A stretch of DNA of 64,000 nt from Vibrio tubiashii ATCC 19109 (GCF_000772105.1 NZ_CP009354.1:3224001-3288000); one strand, 5' to 3'. Numbered from the stretch's first letter, positions 27,644 to 42,506 are shown. Notes: a model not told the origin generated them from the letters alone. Numbers and translations are program-made.

Positions 27644-29008
27644 GTTGTTCTCTCTCTTCATTAGTTGCTATCGAGATTGAATCAGTAAAAGTTGACTGCC
27701 TTTCCTTCATCAACTGGTTGAAAAACTCAATCACAGGCTTAGGTGACTGCGCCAAAGTAATCGCTCTAACAACCGCCAAGCTCGAAACGCCGGTTTGCCA
27801 AACTTGGTCTGCGTTCGATTGGTCAATACCGCCGATTGCTACCGTTGGATAACCAAGAGCCAAACCACTAGCGCCCTCATGCGCGCAACCATAAGGAATG
27901 CTATCAATCAATTTTTGATATAGAGCCAAACGCACTAAACCTTGTGGCTTAGACGGCATCTGCTTAGTAGTGGTTGGGAATATATGTCCCAGCGCAATGT
28001 AGCTGGGGTGGATCTGCACAATACGAAGCAGCTCGTAATAGCCATGGGTAGAAAGGCCTAAATGAATACCCGCTTTGGTTAGCTGAGCCAAATTCGACTC
28101 TTCTATATCTTCTTGTCCAAGATGAACACCATAAGCACCATGCTTGATCGCTAACTGCCAGTAGTCATTGATAAACACCTGCGCTTTATATTGACGACCG
28201 AGTTCAATCGCTCGAATGATCTGTTGTTCTAAATCGGCTTGTTGTGGGTTCTTGATTCGCAGTTGAATGGTGTTGATACCTAACGGCAGCAAGCGCTCAA
28301 TCCAAGCAACATCATCGACCACTGGGTAAAGCCCTAAACTCTGTTTAGTTAAGTTAGCAAAGCGGACACTCTCCCCTTGCGCAGACCACCCAACTTGTAT
28401 GCCCAGTCGGCTATCTTCTAGTACGGGGGTTGGGAACTCATTGAAATGCTCAGCCCAATGAGTCAATGATTTCTCATTCAACACTGTTTCACGTGAAACA
28501 TTCGCTTGTTGAGTTGTCATTCCTCGCGCGAGTGTTAACGCATCTTCGATAGGAAAATCAAGTACGGTCAACACGACTATCCAAGCAAAGTGATACTCAG
28601 ACTCAAATACAGAATTGAGTTTAGACTTAACGGAAAGCGCTCTCACTTCATCGTTAATGGGATGACGCCAAATATCGATCTGGAGCACTTCATCCTTTTT
28701 ATCACAAGCCAAACCATCAGCAATGCCAATATAAATGGCATTAGATGGTTGCTCTGCACAGGCTTCTACTGACAAGCCTGAACGATAATAAAGTGTAAAC
28801 GGGTAATCTGAGTCATAGTCGTACCCATCAATGAGATCGGTAGCGACATGTGTAATTTGTTGGTCGCGAACAAGCTGAACAGACTGAGTTGGGCTTACAC
28901 CCAACTCAACCTCTTCGACGCAAAAACCCCGTTCTTTCGCCAACAACAAACATTGCTGAACTAAGCCTGTTAGCTCAATCAATGATGACGGAATTAGGAT
29001 TTTGCTCA

Positions 29009-29009
<1 letters not shown>
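27633..29009 (-). CDS. thiE: Thiamin phosphate synthase ThiE with a large N-terminal extension
   Basis: ThiE couples HMP-pyrophosphate and thiazole phosphate to form thiamin phosphate. At 458 residues it is about twice the usual 210. The ThiE barrel is the C-terminal half (about 225-440): [48 protein letters not shown] and AIGGI. The N-terminal 215 residues look like a divergent ribokinase/ThiD-type remnant; the segment [20 protein letters not shown] resembles the ThiD C-terminal helices, but no GTGC anion-hole motif is present, so kinase activity is doubtful. It contains a parS site encoding NVSRET. It overlaps thiC by one base (TAATG). Confidence 0.92.
28485..28500. promoter_or_regulatory. 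parS centromere site inside thiE
   Basis: TGTTTCACGTGAAACA, identical to the intergenic site at 24605-24620. It lies within thiE, in the N-terminal extension, and on the coding strand encodes V-S-R-E-T. Two exact 16-base copies 3.9 kb apart near oriC are very unlikely by chance. Confidence 0.9.
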
Positions 29010-31042
<2,033 letters not shown>

Positions 31043-31124
31043 TTATTAGTCTGCACTAATGGTATATAACAACATTCGACTATTTGATAGGTAACCAGAA
31101 AGAACTCTGGTGTAGATATCTTCT

Positions 31125-31206
31125 CTTGTTCCCTTCGCAGATTCTAATCTGATCAGGTTCAACGGATCCCGAATAAACGGTCTCAGCCTTATGGCACTCC
31201 GACAAG
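31125..31206 (-). promoter_or_regulatory. TPP riboswitch (THI element)
   Basis: On the minus strand the leader of thiC contains the THI-box core: GGCTGAGA, then TGAACCTGATC and GCGAAGGGAACAAG, enclosed by a P1 stem of CTTGT with ACAAG. Thiamin pyrophosphate binding should lower thiCEFSGH expression. The 175 bases between the aptamer and the thiC start have no strong terminator; there is a short hairpin (CCAGA/TCTGG near 31096-31112), so the switch could act on translation or termination. Confidence 0.95.
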
Positions 31207-31213
31207 TAATTGC

Positions 31214-31242
31214 AGTATATAAAAACGGCTTGGGTAAACCAA
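31214..31242 (-). promoter_or_regulatory. Candidate promoter of the thi operon
   Basis: Minus-strand TATACT (31214-31219) and TTGGTT (31237-31242) are 17 bases apart and would start RNA about 7 bases before the riboswitch. The -35 hexamer is weak and lies inside the crcB terminator hairpin. Based only on hexamers and position. Confidence 0.4.
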
Positions 31243-31247
31243 GCCGT
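31221..31247 (-). terminator. Terminator of crcB
   Basis: A 9-base stem (ACGGCTTGG at 31225-31233, complement at 31239-31247) is followed on the minus strand by TTTTT. It ends crcB just before the thi promoter and riboswitch. Confidence 0.8.
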
Positions 31248-31280
31248 GATGAACAATAATTAGCTAAATTTTAACCAACA

Positions 31281-31664
31281 TTAGCTCTTGATGAGTATTT
31301 GAAAACCAATCCATGCGGCAGAAATGCTTAAAAAGACATTCAGCAACACGTTCAAACTCATCTTAAAAAATGCACCTTGCTGCATTAGAAGCACATTATC
31401 CATAGAGAATGTAGAGAAGGTGGTGAGTGCTCCAAGAAAGCCCAATCCGATAATTTGGCGCCATGGTTCGGTAGCTAGCATCTCATTTTCAAAAGCCGCA
31501 ATAAGCAAGCCCATAATAAAAGAACCGACCACGTTAACAGTTAGCGTACCGTATGGAAAGCCACGCCCAAGAAGCACAACACAAAGCTCTGAAACAAGAT
31601 AACGAGAGCATGCTCCAAATGCACCACCGAGTGCGATAAAACCCAATATTGAAAACTGACCCAT
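31281..31664 (-). CDS. crcB: Fluoride efflux channel CrcB/FluC
   Basis: CrcB (FluC) is a small dual-topology membrane channel that expels fluoride. The 127-residue protein has four membrane helices and the family signatures GGAFGACSRYLVS, YGTLTVNVVGSF and GFLGALTTFSTFS (the Phe-lined fluoride path). I use the ATG at 31662-31664, which has GGAGG 6 bases upstream; an upstream in-frame start lacks a site. No fluoride riboswitch is evident. It lies between a multicopper oxidase gene and the thi operon on the same strand. Confidence 0.95.
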   Translation of the reverse strand: MGQFSILGFIALGGAFGACSRYLVSELCVVLLGRGFPYGTLTVNVVGSFIMGLLIAAFENEMLATEPWRQIIGLGFLGALTTFSTFSMDNVLLMQQGAFFKMSLNVLLNVFLSISAAWIGFQILIKS

Positions 31665-31772
31665 AATTCCTCCAATTGACTGGGTGTATTGTAGCCAAAA
31701 TACACGCTCACGGAAGATCATAAATTAAGATTTAGCCATTGCTAACTGCAAACATTTTAAAAGTTACAGGAG

Positions 31773-33155
31773 TCACTTAACTTCTATATATCCCATTAGA
31801 CCGGTTTTCATATGCTCGATCACATGACAGTGATACATCCAGCGCCCTGGATTATCCGCCACGAACGCTGCGATAGCCGTGCCGTTTTTGCCTAGTAAAA
31901 CAGTGTCAGTGTGGAAAGGCTCGTCGACCTTTTTACCATTGAGCTCTAATACTGTGAATGTATGGCCATGGATATGAATTGGGTGATGATACTGAGTGAC
32001 ATTCTTGAGATAGAAAACATAAGTTTTGCCCAGTTGTAACGAAGCGAGTGGCTCGGGAATATTATCTTTCGACATCCCTTCCCAAGCCCGTTTGTTGGTT
32101 AACCAAAACTTAGGAACTGACTTACCATCTTTTCCAACCGGTGAAATTGCTCCTTCCCATTCAAATACGAAGTCGACTCTCTCCGCATTGGCTAAATCAA
32201 GATCAGGCACTGGATTAAGAGGAAGTTGAGGGATCGGTCTGTGATCGGAAAGATCAGACCTGATCGCTTCAAACTCACACAGAGGAAACGGAAATCTGCC
32301 TTTCATGTATCGGACGTAAACGGACTCTCCTTGCTTCGGAGCTCTTAAGGCAAGGTCAACCCTCATACCTGGGCCAATTTTATGTTGAGAGAGCTTATAG
32401 GGAGTTTTAATCGGGTTACCATCGATGGCTATCACCCATGCTTCCGCCCCTTCAATAGCAATCGGATAGGTAATGGTATTATCGACGTTTGCGATACGCA
32501 GCCGAGTAGTGGCATTTTCCTTTAATTGATACTTAGGCTCATGTACACCATTGACGCTACTCCACTCTCCGGGGGTTCCCATTCTCGCGCTAAGACGAGG
32601 GATCATTAACTCTTTCCACTGCCCCTGTTTATCAAGGTGCCAGTGCTTAAGCATCAACTCGTGTTCTTCACCAAACTCTACTGGAACCGCTTCTTCGACG
32701 ATGATCAGTCCCACTAAACCCATACCAAGTTGCTTGACGCTATTCATATGTGGGTGATACCAGAAGGTCCCTGCATCAGGTGGGGTAAAGCGATACTCGA
32801 AAGTTTCACCCGGCATGATTGGTGCCTGACTTAAGAATGGTACACCATCCATTTCTATTGGAATTCTTAGCCCATGCCAGTGAATCGTGGTTGGCTCTAA
32901 AAGCTTATTGGTAAATCTGATCGTAACTTCTTGTCCTTGACGACAACGAATCGTTGGGGCTGGAATCTCACCATTAAATCCAAGTACATTCGTTGTATAA
33001 CCAGGTACTAGTTCGGCCGTTGCTGGCTCTGCGGTGAGCTCATAAACGAACTCACCCTTATCACTCTTAGCACGAGTTAGAGTACATGCAGGCAAAACGC
33101 TTAATGCAGAAACAGCTAATCCTGTTTTAATAAAGTGGCGACGAGAAATATCCAT
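31773..33155 (-). CDS. Multicopper oxidase with Tat signal
   Basis: A 460-residue three-domain cupredoxin oxidase. The N-terminus has a twin-arginine motif (SRRHFIK, residues 4-10), so it is probably exported folded by the Tat system encoded at 1236-2724. LPAC at residue 24 could make it a lipoprotein, though Pro at that position is unusual. Copper ligands: HWHG, WYHPH, HPIHIHGH and HCHVIEHMKTGLM (type 1 Met). It lacks a long Met-rich insert as in CueO. It could be a copper-detoxifying or laccase-like oxidase. Upstream lie only tRNA remnants and terminators. Confidence 0.9.
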   Translation of the reverse strand: MDISRRHFIKTGLAVSALSVLPACTLTRAKSDKGEFVYELTAEPATAELVPGYTTNVLGFNGEIPAPTIRCRQGQEVTIRFTNKLLEPTTIHWHGLRIPIEMDGVPFLSQAPIMPGETFEYRFTPPDAGTFWYHPHMNSVKQLGMGLVGLIIVEEAVPVEFGEEHELMLKHWHLDKQGQWKELMIPRLSARMGTPGEWSSVNGVHEPKYQLKENATTRLRIANVDNTITYPIAIEGAEAWVIAIDGNPIKTPYKLSQHKIGPGMRVDLALRAPKQGESVYVRYMKGRFPFPLCEFEAIRSDLSDHRPIPQLPLNPVPDLDLANAERVDFVFEWEGAISPVGKDGKSVPKFWLTNKRAWEGMSKDNIPEPLASLQLGKTYVFYLKNVTQYHHPIHIHGHTFTVLELNGKKVDEPFHTDTVLLGKNGTAIAAFVADNPGRWMYHCHVIEHMKTGLMGYIEVK

Positions 33156-33265
33156 AAACTAGAGACAATTGAGTAAACAAGTTACCAAATGTAACAGATT
33201 AGTAAGAATAATTCTCAACAAGGAATCGAGTTTGAGAGCTAGGGGTGATGTACTCGCCTTTAGAA

Positions 33266-33300
33266 AAACAAAAAGGCTCCAGCATTTCTGCTAGAGCCTT
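33266..33300 (-). terminator. Terminator distal to the tRNA-Trp remnant
   Basis: A 12-base stem with one mismatch (AAGGCTCCAGCA at 33273-33284, TGCTAGAGCCTT at 33289-33300) and loop TTTC, followed on the minus strand by TTTTTGTTTTT. It is a near copy of the hairpin at 33408-33435. Confidence 0.8.
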
Positions 33301-33305
33301 GAATA

Positions 33306-33401
33306 TGGCAGGGTGGAAAGATTCGACTGGGCTGGCACTCCAGCTCCCGGCACGCTCGTCTTTGGTAATGGCGAAATCCGCTGCTTTGATTTGACACGAA
33401 T
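33306..33401 (-). pseudogene. Degenerate tRNA-Trp-like copy
   Basis: The stretch keeps the 3' part (TGGCAGGGTGGAAAGATTCGA on the plus strand, compare TGGCAGGGGTGGAGAGATTCGA in the intact gene), CACGC, and AAATCCGCTGCT, but insertions break the T-arm and anticodon arm and the 5' acceptor strand is lost. It sits upstream of its own copy of the terminator, so it looks like a duplicated tRNA-plus-terminator cassette that has decayed. Confidence 0.6.
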
Positions 33402-33405
33402 ACGA

Positions 33406-33435
33406 AAAAAGCCTCAGCATTTCTGCTGAGGCTTT
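33406..33435 (-). terminator. Terminator after tRNA-Trp
   Basis: A 12-base stem (AAAGCCTCAGCA at 33408-33419, complement at 33424-33435) with loop TTTC, followed on the minus strand by T residues. It lies 7 bases past the tRNA-Trp 3' end. Confidence 0.85.
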
Positions 33436-33441
33436 CGAAGA

Positions 33442-33518
<77 letters not shown>

Positions 33519-33539
33519 AAATTTTTCTACAATCAGGTT

Positions 33540-33628
33540 CGAATAGATTCGAACTCCCAACACGCCCTATCACAAGGTATTTGGGGAATCCGCTGCTCTT
33601 TGTTCTTTCGAATTGGAGCTACACCCCT
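33540..33628 (-). pseudogene. Degenerate tRNA-Trp-like copy
   Basis: Blocks identical to tRNA-Trp remain on the plus strand (AGATTCGAACTCCCAACACGC, AATCCGCTGCTCT, AATTGGAGCTACACCCCT), but about 12 extra bases interrupt the anticodon arm and about 8 the D-loop, and the 3' acceptor strand is missing. It cannot fold as a tRNA. It lies between tRNA-Asp and the intact tRNA-Trp. Confidence 0.7.
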
Positions 33629-33651
33629 GTAGAATCTTTCAAATTGTAGAT

Positions 33652-33679
33652 TCGAAAAAACCTCGCCATAGCGAGGTTT
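33652..33679 (-). terminator. Terminator-like hairpin after tRNA-Asp
   Basis: A 9-base stem (AAACCTCGC at 33658-33666, complement at 33671-33679) with loop CATA and a T-run on the minus strand. It would end much of the rRNA transcript before tRNA-Trp unless it is read through or antiterminated. Confidence 0.75.
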
Positions 33680-33688
33680 CGAAATAAG

Positions 33689-33765
33689 TGGCGGAGCGGA
33701 CGGGACTCGAACCCGCGACCCCCGGCGTGACAGGCCGGTATTCTAACCAACTGAACTACCGCTCC
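33689..33765 (-). tRNA. tRNA-Asp (GTC)
   Basis: A 77-base tRNA with encoded CCA. The minus strand starts GGAGCGGTAGTTCAG and has the anticodon GTC in CCTGTCACG and the T-loop GTTCGAGT. It lies 31 bases after 5S rRNA, as is usual in Vibrio and E. coli rRNA operons. Confidence 0.97.
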
Positions 33766-33795
33766 GCACTGGTTAGACTCTTGAGTCTAAATTTA

Positions 33796-33915
33796 AAGCC
33801 TGGCGATGTCCTACTCTCACATGGGGAAGCCCCACACTACCATCGGCGCTAATTCGTTTCACTTCTGAGTTCGGCATGGAATCAGGTGGGTCCAAATCGC
33901 TATGGTCGCCAAGCA
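33796..33915 (-). rRNA. rrf: 5S ribosomal RNA
   Basis: About 120 bases. The minus strand begins TGCTTGGCGACCATAGCG, contains CCGAACTCAGAAGTGAAACG, and ends CGCCAGGC, which pairs with the 5' end. Ends are accurate to a few bases. Confidence 0.96.
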
Positions 33916-34003
33916 AATTCTTAATTCGGAAAGCTGTTTTAAGTTCTGTAATTACACATTCAAAGTTCTTGCTTTGAGTCCATCAAAACCCTTTGGGTGT
34001 TGT

Positions 34004-36893
<2,890 letters not shown>

Positions 36894-37102
36894 ATACAAC
36901 CCCAAAGGGTCTCTGTTTAAACAACCAAAGTTGTCTGCATTTTTATACATGTGCAGACACGATTTTGCCGGACTCAAATTTCCAAGAACACTTGAATGTG
37001 TGTTGGTACCTAAAACATAGTTTTAGGATTTGAGAACTTTTAATTGAATAACAACGCATCTCATAGAGATGGGGATTGTTGTTATTCGTCAGCTTTCCAA
37101 AT

Positions 37103-37114
37103 TGTTAAAGAGCT
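37103..37114 (-). promoter_or_regulatory. boxA-like antitermination element in the 16S-23S spacer
   Basis: Minus-strand AGCTCTTTAACA, close to the E. coli boxA core, lies between tRNA-Val and 23S. The same 12 bases occur in the leader at 39313-39324, so the operon has the two usual boxA copies. The rest of this 273-base spacer holds no gene. Confidence 0.75.
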
Positions 37115-37166
37115 AGATTTCTTTCGAAACCATTTTTAAGAACACTTACGCAAATGCGCTTAAAGA

Positions 37167-37242
37167 TGGTGGGCGATACCGGGCTCGAACCAGTGACCCC
37201 CTGCTTGTAAGGCAGGTGCTCTCCCAACTGAGCTAATCGCCC
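37167..37242 (-). tRNA. tRNA-Val (TAC)
   Basis: A 76-base tRNA with encoded CCA. The minus strand starts GGGCGATTAGCTCAG, has the anticodon TAC in CTTACAAG and the T-loop GTTCGAGC. It is the fourth spacer tRNA, nearest 23S. Confidence 0.97.
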
Positions 37243-37255
37243 ATCGAATCAAGAA

Positions 37256-37331
37256 TGGTGGAGCTAAGCAGGATCGAACTGCTGACCTCCTGCGTGCAAG
37301 GCAGGCGCTCTCCCAGCTGAGCTATAGCCCC
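37256..37331 (-). tRNA. tRNA-Ala (TGC)
   Basis: A 76-base tRNA with encoded CCA. The minus strand starts GGGGCTATAGCTCAG, has the anticodon TGC in CTTGCACG and the T-loop GTTCGATC. Confidence 0.97.
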
Positions 37332-37345
37332 ATATCTTGAGAAAA

Positions 37346-37421
37346 TGGTGGGTCGTGCAGGATTCGAACCTGCGACCAATTGATTAAAAGTCAACTGCTC
37401 TACCAACTGAGCTAACGACCC
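37346..37421 (-). tRNA. tRNA-Lys (TTT)
   Basis: A 76-base tRNA with encoded CCA. The minus strand starts GGGTCGTTAGCTCAG, has the anticodon TTT in CTTTTAAT and the T-loop GTTCGAAT. A Lys tRNA in the 16S-23S spacer is typical of Vibrio rather than E. coli. Confidence 0.97.
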
Positions 37422-37423
37422 AA

Positions 37424-37499
37424 TGGTATCCCGTAGGGGAGTCGAACCCCTGTTACCGCCGTGAAAGGGCGGTGTCCTAGGCCTCTAGACGAACGGGAC
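37424..37499 (-). tRNA. tRNA-Glu (TTC)
   Basis: A 76-base tRNA with encoded CCA. The minus strand starts GTCCCGTTCGTCTAG, has the anticodon TTC in CTTTCACG and the T-loop GTTCGACT. It is the first spacer tRNA after 16S, followed by tRNA-Lys after 2 bases. Confidence 0.97.
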
Positions 37500-37587
37500 A
37501 CTAAGTTGAACATCTTGGGGGATGTTCTATCTCTTAAACTACATAAACCATCAATCTGTGTGAACACTCATCGCAATAATCATCGTA

Positions 37588-39140
<1,553 letters not shown>

Positions 39141-39312
39141 AAGATTTTGTCGGCTCAATGAATACTGAACATTACATAAAGTAATGTTTGAATTGACTGT
39201 GCTGAATCCGAAGATTCAATGGTCACTTCGTTTCATTGAAACCTAATTTGAAACCGAAGTTTCTAATTGGATTATCATCAACGAGTGCCCACACAGATTG
39301 ATAGGTTTATAT

Positions 39313-39324
39313 TGTTAAAGAGCT
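39313..39324 (-). promoter_or_regulatory. boxA-like antitermination element in the rRNA leader
   Basis: Minus-strand AGCTCTTTAACA lies about 35 bases downstream of promoter P2 and 170 bases before 16S. It matches the boxA bound by NusB-S10 in rRNA antitermination and is repeated in the 16S-23S spacer. Confidence 0.75.
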
Positions 39325-39356
39325 TTCCGACTGAGCTTCGCTCAAATCGGACGGCC

Positions 39357-39384
39357 ATTTTAGCGAGATAAAGTTTAGTGTCAA
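39357..39384 (-). promoter_or_regulatory. rRNA operon promoter P2
   Basis: Minus-strand TTGACA (39379-39384), a 16-base spacer and TAAAAT (39357-39362), followed by a GC-rich discriminator. It lies about 130 bases downstream of P1. The 452-base gap from 39141 to 39592 holds P1, P2 and the rRNA leader and no gene. Confidence 0.85.
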
Positions 39385-39485
39385 CCACTTTTTTCAAACT
39401 TTTTTCAAGCGTTTCCGCTTGGCTAATTGACCTTGCCAACTGGGTTCTCGTTTCTTTCGAAGCGTTGCCGTGTCAGCGAGGGGGC

Positions 39486-39513
39486 ATTATAGAGATCGAA
39501 AGATTCTTGGCAA
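39486..39513 (-). promoter_or_regulatory. rRNA operon promoter P1
   Basis: Minus-strand TTGCCA (39508-39513), a 16-base spacer and a perfect TATAAT (39486-39491), followed by GCCCCC, a GC-rich discriminator typical of stringently controlled promoters. The sequence just upstream is A/T-run rich, like an UP element. Confidence 0.88.
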
Positions 39514-39592
39514 GCCCTTTTTTCAGTTTTTTCTAACTTTTTTATTGTTCGATTAAATTTCGATCTAAAAGCCTTATAAGTGAGCCTTTTCT

Positions 39593-40120
39593 TTACATAT
39601 CTTTAAACTTATTGGCGAATAGAGTCACTTTTTCCCAGTTGGTGTACTCTACCTCTTTACTTGTATCTGTCTCTCCTCCCGTCATACTCATAATGAATTT
39701 AATCATTGTTCTATCGAACCAGTTATAGCGTGGGTAATAGAGAGCACCAGCAAAGACACCGATAAGTTGAGGCTGCCAAGGTGACTTTTTAAGAAATGTC
39801 TTTATATAAGCACTACCTTCAGGCGTATCCTTTCCTTGGTCTTCTTTACGTGCCGTTAGATTCACACAGAAGAAAGCAACTTTACTCTGTTGTAAAGAAG
39901 ACAAGTTACGCTCAATAAACTGATAGAGCTTTTTGTTAAGATGACCATAACGAATGGAGGCACCAATAAGCACTCGCTCATATTGGCTGAAATCCACCGT
40001 GTCTATGGTGTGTAGGTCGAGCAGTTCACAATCATATTCAGACAGGTCTGTCTGTATATGGCTAAATATCTTTTTAGTTTGACCTTCACGGCTTGAATAG
40101 AGAAATAGCGCCTTTGCCAC
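39593..40120 (-). CDS. hemG: Menaquinone-dependent protoporphyrinogen IX dehydrogenase HemG
   Basis: HemG is a flavodoxin-like enzyme that oxidises protoporphyrinogen IX to protoporphyrin IX in heme synthesis, passing electrons to quinone. The 175-residue protein has the FMN-binding LYSSREGQTKKI loop, then GASIRYGHLNKKL, FFCVNLTARKEDQGKDTPEG (the long-chain flavodoxin loop typical of HemG) and GALYYPRYNWFDRTMIKFIM. It starts 9 bases after the trkH stop, so the two are co-transcribed, and it precedes the rRNA operon. Confidence 0.95.
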   Translation of the reverse strand: MAKALFLYSSREGQTKKIFSHIQTDLSEYDCELLDLHTIDTVDFSQYERVLIGASIRYGHLNKKLYQFIERNLSSLQQSKVAFFCVNLTARKEDQGKDTPEGSAYIKTFLKKSPWQPQLIGVFAGALYYPRYNWFDRTMIKFIMSMTGGETDTSKEVEYTNWEKVTLFANKFKDM

Positions 40121-40129
40121 ATCGTCTCC

Positions 40130-41587
40130 TTAGCTACGCCAGAACGTTGGCGTAAGTAGTATAAGTAGAGTAAAGATTTCCAGTCGTCCAAATAGCATCG
40201 AAACAATCAGAACCCATTTCGCCTTGTCATTCACATCACCAAAGTGAAGTGCCACTTCACCAAGACCCGGACCTAAATTGTTGAGTGTCGCCGCAACCGC
40301 AGAGAAAGCACTTAGCTCATCCATTCCAGTCGCAATCAGACCTAACATGCAGACAACAAAAACCAGAGCATAGGCAGAGAAGAATCCCCACACAGCATCG
40401 ACAACCCGCTGAGGAAGAGAACTACCGCCGACTTTGATCGTATACACTGCACGCGGGTGTACCAAACGCTTCAGTTCACGCACACCTTGCAACGTCAGTA
40501 ATAAAATACGGATGACTTTCATACCACCACCGGTAGAACCCGCACATCCACCAATAAAGGAGGAGAAAAGCAACAGCACGGGTAAGAATAGTGGCCACTC
40601 AGCAAAGCCTGTCGTTGTGAAGCCTGCTGTGGTCGAAATGGAAACCGTTTGGAAAAGAGCCTGATCAAAGGCGTCATATACCGAGTTATATGAGTGGTGG
40701 TTTAATAAAACTAGGAAACAAACCACAAACAGTAAGACCTGAATAAAGATAAAGGCTCTAAACTCAGGGTCCTTCCAATAGTACTTAGGATGCACACCAC
40801 CAGAGGCAAAGGCTGCAAAGTGAAGTGAGTAGTTACATGCCGAGATCAAAAGGAACACAACAGTAATCATATTGATCGCGTAACTGTCGAAATGTCCCAT
40901 ACTCGCATCATGGGTAGAGAAACCACCGATGGCGATTGTCGAGAAGCTATGGCTTATTGCATCAAACGGTGTCATCCCCGCAAGCCAAAAAGAAGCAGCA
41001 CAAGCAATGGTTAGACTTAAATAGATATACCACAGTGCTTTCGCCGTTTCGGCGATACGCGGCGTCATCTTGGTGTCTTTTACTGGCCCCGGAATTTCAG
41101 CTCGGTAAAGCTGCATACCACCGATACCTAACACCGGTAAGATCGCAACGGCAAGTACGATGATACCCATACCGCCAAACCATTGTAGGAATTGACGATA
41201 AAACAAGATTGCTTTGGGCAAGTCATCAAGACCAACAATGACCGTGGCTCCGGTGGTGGTTAAAGCAGAAAAAGACTCAAAGAAAGCGTCTGTGACAGAA
41301 ACATTGGGATTGTCAGCGATGAGAAATGGCAGTGAACCTGCACTTCCGAGTACCGTCCAAAACAAAACGACGATCAGAAAACCATCACGAGCTTTTAATT
41401 CATGTTTATGGCGTCGGTTTGGAAACCAACACACGGTTCCGCAAAACAGCAGAACAAAAAAGGTGGTGACAAAAGGAACACCTGCACCGTCTCGATAGAT
41501 AAGCGCCACTAAAGCAGGAGCTAGCATAGAGAGACTAAAAAGCGCGAGCAAAAGCCCGACGATGCGAATAATGGATCGAAATTGCAT
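40130..41587 (-). CDS. trkH: Trk potassium uptake system membrane subunit TrkH
   Basis: TrkH is the potassium channel-like subunit of the Trk system and works with the cytoplasmic gating protein TrkA (not in this window). The 485-residue protein has four pore-loop repeats with the selectivity glycines: TTTGATV, STIAIGGFSTHD, ISTTAGFTTTGF and NNLGPGLG. Length matches E. coli TrkH (483). Order yigZ-trkH-hemG is also found in E. coli. Confidence 0.97.
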   Translation of the reverse strand: MQFRSIIRIVGLLLALFSLSMLAPALVALIYRDGAGVPFVTTFFVLLFCGTVCWFPNRRHKHELKARDGFLIVVLFWTVLGSAGSLPFLIADNPNVSVTDAFFESFSALTTTGATVIVGLDDLPKAILFYRQFLQWFGGMGIIVLAVAILPVLGIGGMQLYRAEIPGPVKDTKMTPRIAETAKALWYIYLSLTIACAASFWLAGMTPFDAISHSFSTIAIGGFSTHDASMGHFDSYAINMITVVFLLISACNYSLHFAAFASGGVHPKYYWKDPEFRAFIFIQVLLFVVCFLVLLNHHSYNSVYDAFDQALFQTVSISTTAGFTTTGFAEWPLFLPVLLLFSSFIGGCAGSTGGGMKVIRILLLTLQGVRELKRLVHPRAVYTIKVGGSSLPQRVVDAVWGFFSAYALVFVVCMLGLIATGMDELSAFSAVAATLNNLGPGLGEVALHFGDVNDKAKWVLIVSMLFGRLEIFTLLILLTPTFWRS

Positions 41588-41627
41588 GGTTAGATTGATT
41601 TATGAAGCGTAGCTTCCGACTTCCTAA

Positions 41628-42257
41628 TTATCTTTGTTGTTTGTCCAACGAGGTAACCTGTACCTTGGCGCCACTCTTATTAATAATGGTTTGAGTAAAG
41701 TCACTCACTTGACGAAGTTCAATCTCGATAACCATTTTAACCAACTCACTGTACTCAGCACTGACTTCTTGAGCTCCGAACTGAGGAAATAGAGACTGTG
41801 CAATTGGCATAAACCCATAGTCTAACTCTAGTAGTAGTTTTGTGGTTATTTTTTTCTCAATTGTTTGAAGCGACTTGAGAGCTTGCTGTACCCCACCACC
41901 ATATGCTTTAACCAATCCACCGGTTCCCAGCTTGATACCACCAGAGTAGCGAGTCACCACAGCCGTAATTTCACCCACTCCCGACCCTGATAATTGCGCC
42001 AATATAGGTTTCCCCGCGGTTCCTGATGGCTCACCGTCGTCGCTAAAGCCCCATTGCATTGAATCTTCAGGTCTACCGGCAACAAATCCCCAGCAATTAT
42101 GTCGCGCATCCGAGTGTTTGCTTTTTATCTGCTCAACAAACGCTTTAGCTAAGTCAATTGATGGAGTATGCGCAAGGTAAGTAATAAAGACACTTTTCTT
42201 TATTTCCTCTTCAAACTGAGTGGGTTGTGCAGGTATTAAGTACGGCAGGTCATTCAT
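41628..42257 (-). CDS. yigZ: IMPACT-family protein YigZ
   Basis: YigZ belongs to the UPF0029/IMPACT family; its cellular role is not settled, although some members bind nucleic acids or proline peptides. The 209-residue protein carries the signature region HNCWGFVAG, SDDGEPSGTAGKPIL, and VVTRYSGGIKLGTGGLVKAY (about 65-120). A C-terminal DUF1949-like domain (about 140-205) follows. I use the ATG at 42255-42257 (MNDLPYLIPA), which fits the family; a GTG 39 bases upstream would add 13 residues. The gene precedes trkH by 40 bases. Confidence 0.9.
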   Translation of the reverse strand: MNDLPYLIPAQPTQFEEEIKKSVFITYLAHTPSIDLAKAFVEQIKSKHSDARHNCWGFVAGRPEDSMQWGFSDDGEPSGTAGKPILAQLSGSGVGEITAVVTRYSGGIKLGTGGLVKAYGGGVQQALKSLQTIEKKITTKLLLELDYGFMPIAQSLFPQFGAQEVSAEYSELVKMVIEIELRQVSDFTQTIINKSGAKVQVTSLDKQQR

Positions 42258-42400
42258 GGTTGTGGTTCGTGTTATGTCTTGCTCGCAGTGTATCACGAGA
42301 GCGAATTTAACGTCGCCTAAGATCTGTCCGAGCGCACAATGTTAAACACTTGTTTAAAAAATGTATTGAATTTAACCAGCAGCAAGTCCAAACTAAAACC

Positions 42401-42417
42401 ACTGGTCTAACCAGAAT
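42401..42417. promoter_or_regulatory. Candidate FadR operator upstream of fadBA
   Basis: ACTGGTCTAACCAGAAT closely matches the FadR operator consensus (AACTGGTCNGACCAGTT). It lies about 90 bases before fadB. FadR would repress fadBA in the absence of long-chain acyl-CoA, as is known in E. coli and Vibrio. Confidence 0.8.
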
Positions 42418-42506
42418 AACTATAACACCACTTTCCTTTACAGCGGTTGCAACTCAACCAACCGCTGTACACGCAATCCGAAGATTGTATGTCATGGAGA
42501 TAGACA

